A DNA stretch of 64,000 nucleotides, from the NCBI GenBank assembly GCA_964035575.1, contig OZ037914.1, positions 1,210,250 to 1,274,249 on the forward strand. Direction: 5' to 3'. The notes under the pieces are model-generated. The model had not been told where the DNA came from. It saw only the letters and a list, made by a program, of their open reading frames with translations, and did no database searches. A program made the position numbers and the translations under genes. Shown here in pieces: positions 34,159 through 42,640 of this stretch. The DNA comes from Rhynchopus sp. YZ270_cl-10 (Eukaryota > Euglenozoa > Diplonemea > Diplonemida > Diplonemidae). How positions within the stretch are numbered: the stretch's first letter is position 1; every line of letters begins with the position of its first letter.

Positions 34159-37100
34159 ATGACGCACATCGTTGAGATGCACGTGGTGGGTGCGACGGGC
34201 TTGAAGGAGGTGCAGAAGTTCGGCGGCAAGAGCACGCCACACGTGGTGGTGCTGTGCAACGACGTCGAGAAGGCACGCAGCGCCAAGGCAGAGAAGACGC
34301 TGTCCCCCACCTTCAACTTCGACGCACGCTTTGAGGTTGCCGCACCACCGCACCAGCACATCCTCAAAATCCGCGTCATGTCCAAAAACTCCGAAATGGG
34401 CAACTGCGAGCTCCCCCTTGGGCAGGTCCTTCTCATGACCGGGCTGGACCAGGTTCTGGACCACAAGATGCAGCTTGACTGCGGGAAGAGCAAGCCACAG
34501 GGGGAGATATCGTTCCGTGTACGCGTCAACAGTGAAGGGACACGGAGCGGCACGCCTCTGAGGGGCAAGGCGCCGCAGCCGCAGACACCCACACAGAAGC
34601 TCCAGGGCACGGCCTCTGCTGGGAACGCATCGACGCCTAGGTCGTCCCCAGCGTCGTCGCCTGCACAGTCGCCGTCTGCGTCGCCTGCACACCACACAGC
34701 GCCGCACAGAGAGGTCGACCCGGCCTTCCGCGACCGTGTCGTGCGCTTCTACACAGAGTACAACCCACAGAAGCTGCAAGGGGTGGACAACATTCTACAG
34801 AAGTACCCGCCAGAGGAGCTCATGGCAAAGCTTGTCAAGCAGTACGGGCCTGAGCCGGAGTCTCCCTCTCCTTCTCCTTCGCCATCGCCTGGGCCCAGGG
34901 AGGCTGAGGGTGCTCCTGTGGACCCACAGCTGCGTGCAAGGGTGGTGCGCTTCTATCAGAAGTACAACCCGCAGAAGGTGGCAAACGTTGACAGCATTCT
35001 GCAGAAGTATGGTACCGAGGGGTTCATTGAGAAGCTGGTCAGTCAGTACGGCCCAGAGCCGGGTGAGGGTGAAGGTGAAGAGGAAGAGGTGCAACGCACA
35101 CCAGAGCGTGAGGAGCTCTCCCCCACAGCACCCACGCAGGTGCCTGACGGCCACATAGAGGCGGCAGTGGTGGGCAGGTCGTCGTCGCCGGCGCAGGCAC
35201 CGTCGCCCACGTCGACGCAGCACTCCTCGCCCAGGGGGCACTCCTCGCCACGCAAGGAGGACCACATGCACATCATCAACAAGTACTACAAGAAGCACGA
35301 CCCTGTCAAGCTGCAGGTATGTTAAAAGTGAAGTCTACACCAGCGTATTGTCCAACCCAAACCCACATCCAAAACAGGTGACCAAAGTGCTTCTTGAGAA
35401 GACGTACCAAGGCGATGGTGAGGCGATGATCAAACAGCTGGCACGCAAATGGGGGCCGGAGCCGGACACAGATGCGGAGGACAGCGAGGCGGAGCAGGAG
35501 ACACATGACACACAGCAGGGTGCCGCGCAGCATGAAACCCCAGCGGAGAGTGCTGTGGAGGTGTCCGACCACGAGCATGACCACGACGACGAGGAGGAGC
35601 ATGCGCCTGAGCATGAGGACACAACCGACGAGCTCAGCGGTGTGGTTGCCCGGCAGCGCTCCCAGCTGCAGCAGTTCGCGCAGAAGAGCAAAGAGATGCA
35701 CGCCGAGAACAACGAGCTGCTGCGCCTTCTTGAGGCCTCACGACGCGAGGCGCAAGACGCACCGAAGGAGAGACAGCACAGCCAGCAGGACCTTGACGAG
35801 GCCATCCTTGCTGCCATCCTGCCTGTCAAGATGGACCTCGATGCTGCACAGCGAGAGCTTGACCAGAAGTCCACACAGCTCGAAGATCTCACCTTGGAGA
35901 TGCAGCAGCACGACAACAACAACACCACCAACAGCGACACCACGGCACTTCAAGAGGAGCTGTCTGCCGCGTCTGCGAGGATCGAAGAACTGCTTGGGGC
36001 AGCTTCCGATGCGGAGCTAGCTTTGGAGACTGCCAACGAGCGTGTCGCTGAGGTGGAGGCAGAGCTGAAGGAGATGCGGGCAGAACGGACCCGCGCTGAG
36101 AAGCAGGCGGCTACGGGCACTGCAGACAACACGGCTGCCCTTTCCGAGGAGGTGCAGCAGCTGAGTGTGGCGCTTGCGGAGAAGGATGAGGAGATGCGGA
36201 TGTCGGAGGAGGTGATGTCGTCTCGCCTGCGCGAGGCTGAGGAGCGTGTCAACACCCTGCAGCAGACGCAGGGCGAGGAGCGCATCATCGAACGTCAACA
36301 GAGCCAACCAGACCTGCGTGCAGATCGCACAGAAGACATGCGGCGCATGAAGGAGGAGCTCACCCTGCTCGAGGCAAAGCTGCAGCAGGAGACCACCCTC
36401 GTTGCACAACGCGAAGAAGAGGTCAAAGCAAAGAACCTTGAGCTCGATGAACGCGAAGAAGTCTTGCAATACAAAGAAGCCAGCCAAGACTCCGGCAGGC
36501 AGCGCCCGAAAGAGACGAAAGAGACCTCCGAAGAGCAGAAACGTCTCCAAGCCACACAGGAGCAGCTCGAAAACCAGAAGCGCCGCATGCGTGAAAAGGA
36601 GCAGGAGCTTGCTGAGAAGGAGTCGGCCATGGCGATACGTGAGGAGGAGCACAAGATTGTGGCGCTGGAGATGGAGAAGCGCCGCCTCAGCGACACCGAC
36701 GCAGCCAGCCAAGACAACGCCGACGCGATGGAGGCGATGAAGGCACGCTACGAACACTCCTTAGAACAGCTGCGGGAGATGTTCGGCAAGGAGCTGGCAG
36801 AGGCCAAGGCAGGCGCACCGCAAGACACAGAGCACGACAGCACAGACCTCAAGGCCAGGGTGGCCGACCTCGAGCGTGCCCACGCAGTGCTCAACGACGA
36901 GCGCAGTGCCCTCGTTGCAGAAAAGACCGAACTCGAGGTGGCGAACAACCTCCTCACGCAGGAGAAGGTGCAGACAGAGGACCGCCTTGCGCTGGCAGAG
37001 CGTTTGGAGGTGGAGGAAGGCAGGCATGCTGACCTGGAGGCAGACAACCAGCGTCTACGGGCAGAGGTGGCGGCTGTGAATGCAGAGGTGGCGGCAAAGG

Positions 37101-38489
37101 GGGTGGACCTGGAGGCGTTGGAGGAAAAGCTTGCGGCCTGCGAGGCGGAGCTGGCGAAGGCTGCGGACACCCCTAAGGCGATGGCGGACGAAGCAGTGCG
37201 GCAGGCTGCACAGGGTGCGGACCTGGACCAGCGTGAGAAGGTTCTACAGGAGGCGGAGGACACGCACGCAGCAAAGGCCGAGCACATCAAAGACCTTGAG
37301 CTCGAGATGGAGACACAGCAGACACTCCTGGAGGCCCTGCGGCACGAGGCAGACACAGCGACACAGACAGTTGCGACAAAGCAGGTGGAGCTGGCACAGC
37401 TCGACACTGCCCTCGCCTCACAGCAGCACATCCTCGAGGAGAAGCAGCAGACCGTAGAGGTATGCCCTTGCCCTTGCAACAACGTGACACTACACTAACA
37501 CCCACAGCTCTCACTCGCCTCGATAGCAACACGCGAAGAAGAACTCCTGCAGCGTGAGTCGGACGTTGAGGAACGTGACATCATGGTATGGTTCTCTCTT
37601 GCTTCTATACATCAAACCCCCCTCTCCCCTCTACAGGTCCGCAGCAGTGTGAAGGAGGCGGCGCGCAAAGCGCAGCAGATGAATGACCAGGAAGAGAACC
37701 TACGCTTCCGCGAGGACGAACTCCAGGCTTCGCTGCGTGAGCTGGACACGCGGACGTGCGAGCTGGTGGCGGCGGCGGAGCGTGAGGTGGAACTGCGTGC
37801 ACGCAGCGAGGAGATGCGTGTACTGCTGGACACTGTGCGCAGACGTGCGTTGCTCCTCGACGACAGGAGCCACGCTGCTGCCTGCAGGGAGGAGACACTT
37901 GACACCACAGAGCGCCGCCTAGAGCTGCGCGCCTCGCAGCTGAAGGAGCAGGAGTACAAACTGCAGCTCCTTGGATCCATCTCGCACTCCCAGGCACGGC
38001 AACGCGAGCAGATCATGCCTGTCCAGCGTGAGCGTGATGTGGCGTTCAACCGCAAAGACGACGGACACAGAAAACGCGAGAAGGAGTTGCAGCAGGCCCT
38101 CACCATGAAGGACAAACAGCTCCAGCATGTGGTATGTAGGCAAAACAATATCGGGTGCCATTGAGGCCACCTCACTCAACCTCTTCCCACAGACGCAGCA
38201 GATCAGCAGAAGCGAGTCGCGGAAGATACCGGGGCATGCACAGCACGCAAAACGTGCACAAGGCTTTGAGGCACGTGTCTCGCCAGGCAGGGTGCGTGTG
38301 GCACTTGACTTGGATGCAGACGTGTCAGGCCCTGCCTACATGAAGGGCACAGCGTCGTCCACACGCCGCAGCGTCAGTGGCAATGGCAAGCCCAAGGGTG
38401 GTCCTGCCTCCCCACGCCTTTCCCTCGAGAACGCCGTCCAGTCTTTGACCTGCACCCTCGACAACTATGAAGACTTCCTTCAGTCGTGA
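34159..38489 (+). CDS. C2-domain protein with triple short repeat and long coiled coil
   Basis: Exons 34159-35316, 35378-37459, 37508-37585, 37637-38131 and 38193-38489; every intron is phase 0, GTATG...CAG; 1369 residues. Residues 1-125 fold like a C2 domain (MTHIVEMHVVGATGLKEVQK, then FGGKSTPHVVV). A Ser/Pro linker follows, then three copies of a roughly 45-residue module (YNPQKLQGVDNILQKY, YNPQKVANVDSILQKY, HDPVKLQVTKVLLEKT) each closing with a GPEPE-like tail; intron 1 falls inside the third copy. The rest (about 460-1280) is heptad-rich coiled coil. A membrane- or cytoskeleton-linked tether, for example at the flagellum or Golgi, is plausible. I do not recognise an orthologue. Confidence 0.85.
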
Positions 38490-38992
38490 GTCGAGGGCGG
38501 GGGTGCATCTAGTTTGTTTAGAAACCACTAACCCCCTGTGTTCAGTTCCAAAAAAACTGAGCAAAGAGAACAAAATTGAAAAAAAAAAAGAAAAAACGAC
38601 TTTGTCATGATGTGTGCACGTCTCGCGTGTTGTCTCACACGTTCATTTTCAAACGTAAAAACCCCGTTTTATTGTAACCTTTGTACCAAAAAAGAGAAAC
38701 GGCAAAAAAGCTCAGTGAAACCCCCCTTTTTCTCGGTGAGTCAGCACGGCGAGTTACCAATTCTCTTTTTCTGTGTCTTGTATGTTTGATAGTATAAAAT
38801 GCGCTGCTTCGTTTGCAACGCGCACTCACACATGCAGCAGAAGGCTGGTGTGGTCTGTTTAGTAGTTTATGTTTGTGAGAAAAGAAACCCTCTCTCCATC
38901 TCTCCATCTTTCATCTCTTTCCTTGATGCCCTTTCCTAGACATCTCTGCTTTCCCACAACATTCCACCCCAGACTCTTTTGACATTAACAAC
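38490..38992. other. Intergenic region with pyrimidine tract
   Basis: No gene. A long CT-rich tract (38888-38940) ending TAG precedes the carboxypeptidase start by about 50 bp, which could serve as a trans- or cis-splice acceptor or promoter; not provable here. Confidence 0.4.
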
Positions 38993-40342
38993 ATGATGAT
39001 GCGCGCACTTGTGGCGGCACTCGCCTGTGGACTTGTGTCCGCACGTGGTGTGCTGAATGAGAACGTCGCAGAGGGTGGGCTGTGCGACGCCAACGTGAAG
39101 CAGGTGCACGGATACTACTCGCTGACCACTGGGCTGCTGAAGGAGTACTTCTACTGGGGCTTTGAGTCGCGCAACGACCCCGCCAAGGACCCCATCGTGC
39201 TGTGGCTGACTGGAGGACCTGGTTGCTCGTCTGAGGTTGCGCTGTTCGGAGAGAACGGACCCTGCAAGGTGAACCAGGACGGCAAGGGCACGACACTGAA
39301 CCCCTACAGCTGGAACAACAACGCCACCCTCATCTACGTTGACCAGCCCACCGGAACCGGCTTCTCGTGGGGAACTGGCTTCGACAAGAACGAGAACATG
39401 ATCGCCAGCGACATGTACGACTTCCTGCAGCAGTTCTACAAGGCACACCCTGAGTACCAGAACCTGCCGTTCTACATCTTCGGTGAGTCGTACGCAGGAC
39501 ACTACGTCCCTGCCGTCGCACAGCGCATCTGGGAGGAGAACCAGGTGCCTGAGGAGGGCAAGTTCATCATCAACCTGAACGGAAGCTCTGTCGGAAACGG
39601 TCTTGTGAACCCTGAGGTGCAGTACGCCAAGTACCCCGACATGGCTGCATCCACCAACGGCCACACTCCCGCTGTGAACGCCACCCTGCACGAGGCCATG
39701 AAGCTTGCCGTGCCTGAGTGCCAGAGGCTCATCAGGGCGTGCAACGACGTGTCCACCAAGGCACCTGGTGTCAATGCGACCTACGAGTGCATCCAGGCCA
39801 TGGACTTCTGCAACATCGCGCTTGTGGAGCCCTTCCAGCTGAGCGGCAAGAACGTGTACGACATGCGCATCCAGTGTGCGGTGAAGCCCCTTTGCTACGA
39901 CTTCTCCAACGTGAAGACCTTCCTTGGACAGGACTCTGTGCGTGCTGAGCTTGGCATCCCGTCCCACGTGACCTGGGAGGACTGCAACAAGGAGGTGACC
40001 TTTGGCATGATTGGAGACGAGCTCCGCCACTACCAGCAGGACATCCCCCAGCAGCTCGCCGCTGGCATCCGTGTGCAGATCTACGCTGGTGACCAGGACT
40101 ACATCTGCAACTGGCTCGGCAACAAGGCCTGGGCACTTGACATGACCTGGCCTGGACAGGGTGCCTTCAACAACGCCGTGGACGTGCCGTGGTACGTGGA
40201 CGGCAAGGCGGCGGGTATGATCCGTACGTCTGGAGGCTTCTCCTTCGTGCAGGTGTACGACGCTGGCCACATGGTCCCCATGGACCAGCCCAAGGCCGCC
40301 CTCGAGATGCTCAACAGCTTCATCCACCCCAAGGCACTGTGA
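38993..40342 (+). CDS. Serine carboxypeptidase (S10), tandem copy 1
   Basis: Single exon, 449 residues, signal peptide MMMRALVAALACGLVSARG. The peptidase S10 hallmarks are in order: WLTGGPGCSS (oxyanion region), GESYAGHYVP with catalytic Ser166, AGDQDYICNW with Asp367, and DAGHMVP with His426. Several N-glycosylation sites occur. It removes C-terminal residues from peptides at acidic pH, probably in the lysosome/vacuole or outside the cell. Length fits the family (420-480). The second copy begins 506 bp downstream. A 510-codon frame on the opposite strand is a codon-bias shadow. Confidence 0.97.
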   Translation: MMMRALVAALACGLVSARGVLNENVAEGGLCDANVKQVHGYYSLTTGLLKEYFYWGFESRNDPAKDPIVLWLTGGPGCSSEVALFGENGPCKVNQDGKGTTLNPYSWNNNATLIYVDQPTGTGFSWGTGFDKNENMIASDMYDFLQQFYKAHPEYQNLPFYIFGESYAGHYVPAVAQRIWEENQVPEEGKFIINLNGSSVGNGLVNPEVQYAKYPDMAASTNGHTPAVNATLHEAMKLAVPECQRLIRACNDVSTKAPGVNATYECIQAMDFCNIALVEPFQLSGKNVYDMRIQCAVKPLCYDFSNVKTFLGQDSVRAELGIPSHVTWEDCNKEVTFGMIGDELRHYQQDIPQQLAAGIRVQIYAGDQDYICNWLGNKAWALDMTWPGQGAFNNAVDVPWYVDGKAAGMIRTSGGFSFVQVYDAGHMVPMDQPKAALEMLNSFIHPKAL

Positions 40343-40848
40343 GCTCCTCACTGTGTAACCCCCTCCCCCCTCAACTGGCGAGTGATGTGTTTGTGTAAAT
40401 AGGAGATTCAACAGCTGCTTTGTGTTTTTCCAGTCGATATATCTATGTTCATGAAACAATACAGTCAATCACCACGACTACGTTGTGTGTTCTTTCTGCC
40501 TCAGAGTAGAACCCTTCGCAAGTCTCAAGTGTATGAGCATGGCTCCCACCCCTTCCCCCAAACAACCTCTATCTCCCGTACACCCTGTTGCTTTTCACTG
40601 AGAGGTTTTGTGCATCTTTCGTAGGAAATATCCAGCGTGAGATGCTTTCAAGAACCATAAGAACCAGCAACCTGCGTGCTCTTTTTTTTTGACTTTGCAA
40701 ACGACAACTGCTGCGATAGTGCACAGATGCCCTCTGGTAAAACACGTGTAAAATAAAATGACATCCCCCTTTTATGCTTTTCTCCTGCAACCCCTTCCAT
40801 GCCCTCACACCCAACTTCTTTCACCCCAGACTCTTTGACATTAACAAC
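40343..40848. other. Spacer between carboxypeptidase copies
   Basis: 506 bp without a gene. The first ~25 bp after the stop and the last ~25 bp before the next ATG match the equivalent flanks of the other copy, marking the edges of the duplicated unit. Confidence 0.6.
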
Positions 40849-42198
40849 ATGATGATGCGCGCACTTGTGGCGGCACTCGCCTGTGGACTTGTGTCCGCAC
40901 GTGGTGTGCTGAATGAGAACGTCGCAGAGGGTGGGCTGTGCGACGCCAACGTGAAGCAGGTGCACGGATACTACTCGCTGACCACTGGGCTGCTGAAGGA
41001 GTACTTCTACTGGGGCTTTGAGTCGCGCAACGACCCCGCCAAGGACCCCATCGTGCTGTGGCTGACTGGAGGACCTGGTTGCTCGTCTGAGGTTGCGCTG
41101 TTCGGAGAGAACGGACCCTGCAAGGTGAACCAGGACGGCAAGGGCACGACACTGAACCCCTACAGCTGGAACAACAACGCCACCCTCATCTACGTTGACC
41201 AGCCCACCGGAACCGGCTTCTCGTGGGGAACTGGCTTCGACAAGAACGAGAACATGATCGCCAGCGACATGTACGACTTCCTGCAGCAGTTCTACAAGGC
41301 ACACCCTGAGTACCAGAACCTGCCGTTCTACATCTTCGGTGAGTCGTACGCAGGACACTACGTCCCTGCCGTCGCACAGCGCATCTGGGAGGAGAACCAG
41401 GTGCCTGAGGAGGGCAAGTTCATCATCAACCTGAACGGAAGCTCTGTCGGAAACGGTCTTGTGAACCCTGAGGTGCAGTACGCCAAGTACCCCGACATGG
41501 CTGCATCCACCAACGGCCACACCGCCGCCGTGAACGCCACCATGCACGAGGTCATGAAGCTTGCCGTGCCCGAGTGCCAGAGGCTCATCAGGGCGTGCAA
41601 CGACGTGTCCACCAAGGCACCTGGTGTCAACGCGACCTACGAGTGCATCCAGGCCATGGACTTCTGCAACATCGCACTTGTGGAGCCTTTCACACTGAGC
41701 GGCAAGAACGTGTACGACATGCGCATCCAGTGTGCGATCAAGCCCCTTTGCTACGACTTCTCCAACGTGAAGACCTTCCTTGGACAGGACTCTGTGCGTG
41801 CCGAGCTTGGAATCCCGTCCCACGTGACTTGGGAGGACTGCAACAAGGAGGTGACCTTTGGCATGATTGGAGACGAGCTCCGCCACTACCAGCAGGACAT
41901 CCCCCAGCAGCTCGCCGCTGGCATCCGTGTGCAGATCTACGCTGGTGACCAGGACTACATCTGCAACTGGCTCGGCAACAAGGCCTGGGCACTCGACATG
42001 ACCTGGCCTGGACAGGGTGCCTTCAACAACGCCGTGGACGTGCCGTGGTACGTGGACGGCAAGGCGGCGGGTATGATCCGTACGTCTGGAGGCTTCTCCT
42101 TCGTGCAGGTGTACGACGCTGGCCACATGGTCCCCATGGACCAGCCCAAGGCCGCCCTCGAGATGCTCAACAGCTTCATCCACCCCAAGGCACTGTGA
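40849..42198 (+). CDS. Serine carboxypeptidase (S10), tandem copy 2
   Basis: 449 residues with the same start context (ACAACATGATGATGCGC) as copy 1; an upstream in-frame ATG is disfavoured because homology and the signal peptide begin at 40849. All catalytic residues are kept (Ser166, Asp367, His426). I see five amino-acid differences from copy 1 (TPAVNATLHEA versus TAAVNATMHEV, FQLSG versus FTLSG, CAVKP versus CAIKP), all between about residues 224 and 302; the rest is identical at protein level. This clustering suggests gene conversion. It has the same enzymatic role and probably gives a dosage increase. Confidence 0.97.
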   Translation: MMMRALVAALACGLVSARGVLNENVAEGGLCDANVKQVHGYYSLTTGLLKEYFYWGFESRNDPAKDPIVLWLTGGPGCSSEVALFGENGPCKVNQDGKGTTLNPYSWNNNATLIYVDQPTGTGFSWGTGFDKNENMIASDMYDFLQQFYKAHPEYQNLPFYIFGESYAGHYVPAVAQRIWEENQVPEEGKFIINLNGSSVGNGLVNPEVQYAKYPDMAASTNGHTAAVNATMHEVMKLAVPECQRLIRACNDVSTKAPGVNATYECIQAMDFCNIALVEPFTLSGKNVYDMRIQCAIKPLCYDFSNVKTFLGQDSVRAELGIPSHVTWEDCNKEVTFGMIGDELRHYQQDIPQQLAAGIRVQIYAGDQDYICNWLGNKAWALDMTWPGQGAFNNAVDVPWYVDGKAAGMIRTSGGFSFVQVYDAGHMVPMDQPKAALEMLNSFIHPKAL

Positions 42199-42640
42199 GC
42201 TCCTCACTGTGTAACCCCCTCCCCCGTGTAATGTGGAGCAGCTATGTTTGTTAGTTTCCTTCTCTGGAAAGAGACTGACATGCGTGCAGTGACACCTTTA
42301 AGGAACGGAGTGTGCTAGACACGGACCAGAGGGCGCCTACACTTCTCTATGTCGTGTTCCCCTCTCCCCCGGGTCTCATCCCCACATTGTCCCCTCCCTT
42401 TGTTTTCCTTCGTGTGCTGTGGTTTCGCACCCACCCCCTTTATGTGTAAGTTTACTACAATAGAGCGGCCCCACGCGTGTTGTGTGGGGCCGCTCTGTTT
42501 TTTTCCTGTTTTTTCTTCCCCAAAAGACAGATAAATCCATGACCCCGTCCTACCCATCTTCCTTTTATGACTCGAACCACCGCTATGCTCACACCTTTAC
42601 CCTTTACCTCTTCCTGTCAGACCCCCCATATAAACCTACA
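42199..42640. other. Intergenic region with GC-rich hairpin
   Basis: 442 bp; apart from the hairpin at 42462-42496 it is CT-rich and has no gene. Confidence 0.5.
42462..42504 (+). other. Perfect 13-bp GC-rich hairpin followed by a T run
   Basis: Arms AGAGCGGCCCCAC (42462-42474) and GTGGGGCCGCTCT (42484-42496) with a 9-base loop, followed at once by GTTTTTTT. It resembles an intrinsic terminator or the 3' end of a small RNA; in a eukaryote the T run could stop RNA polymerase III. Function unknown. Confidence 0.6.

Noticed and set aside
38936-40468. 510-codon open frame on the minus strand over carboxypeptidase copy 1
   Set aside because: It lies antisense to a textbook S10 peptidase; strong third-position G/C bias of the + strand keeps the antisense frame open. 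The same shadow recurs over copy 2.
40648-42207. 519-codon open frame on the minus strand over carboxypeptidase copy 2
   Set aside because: Same codon-bias shadow; its sequence merely mirrors the duplicated + strand gene.
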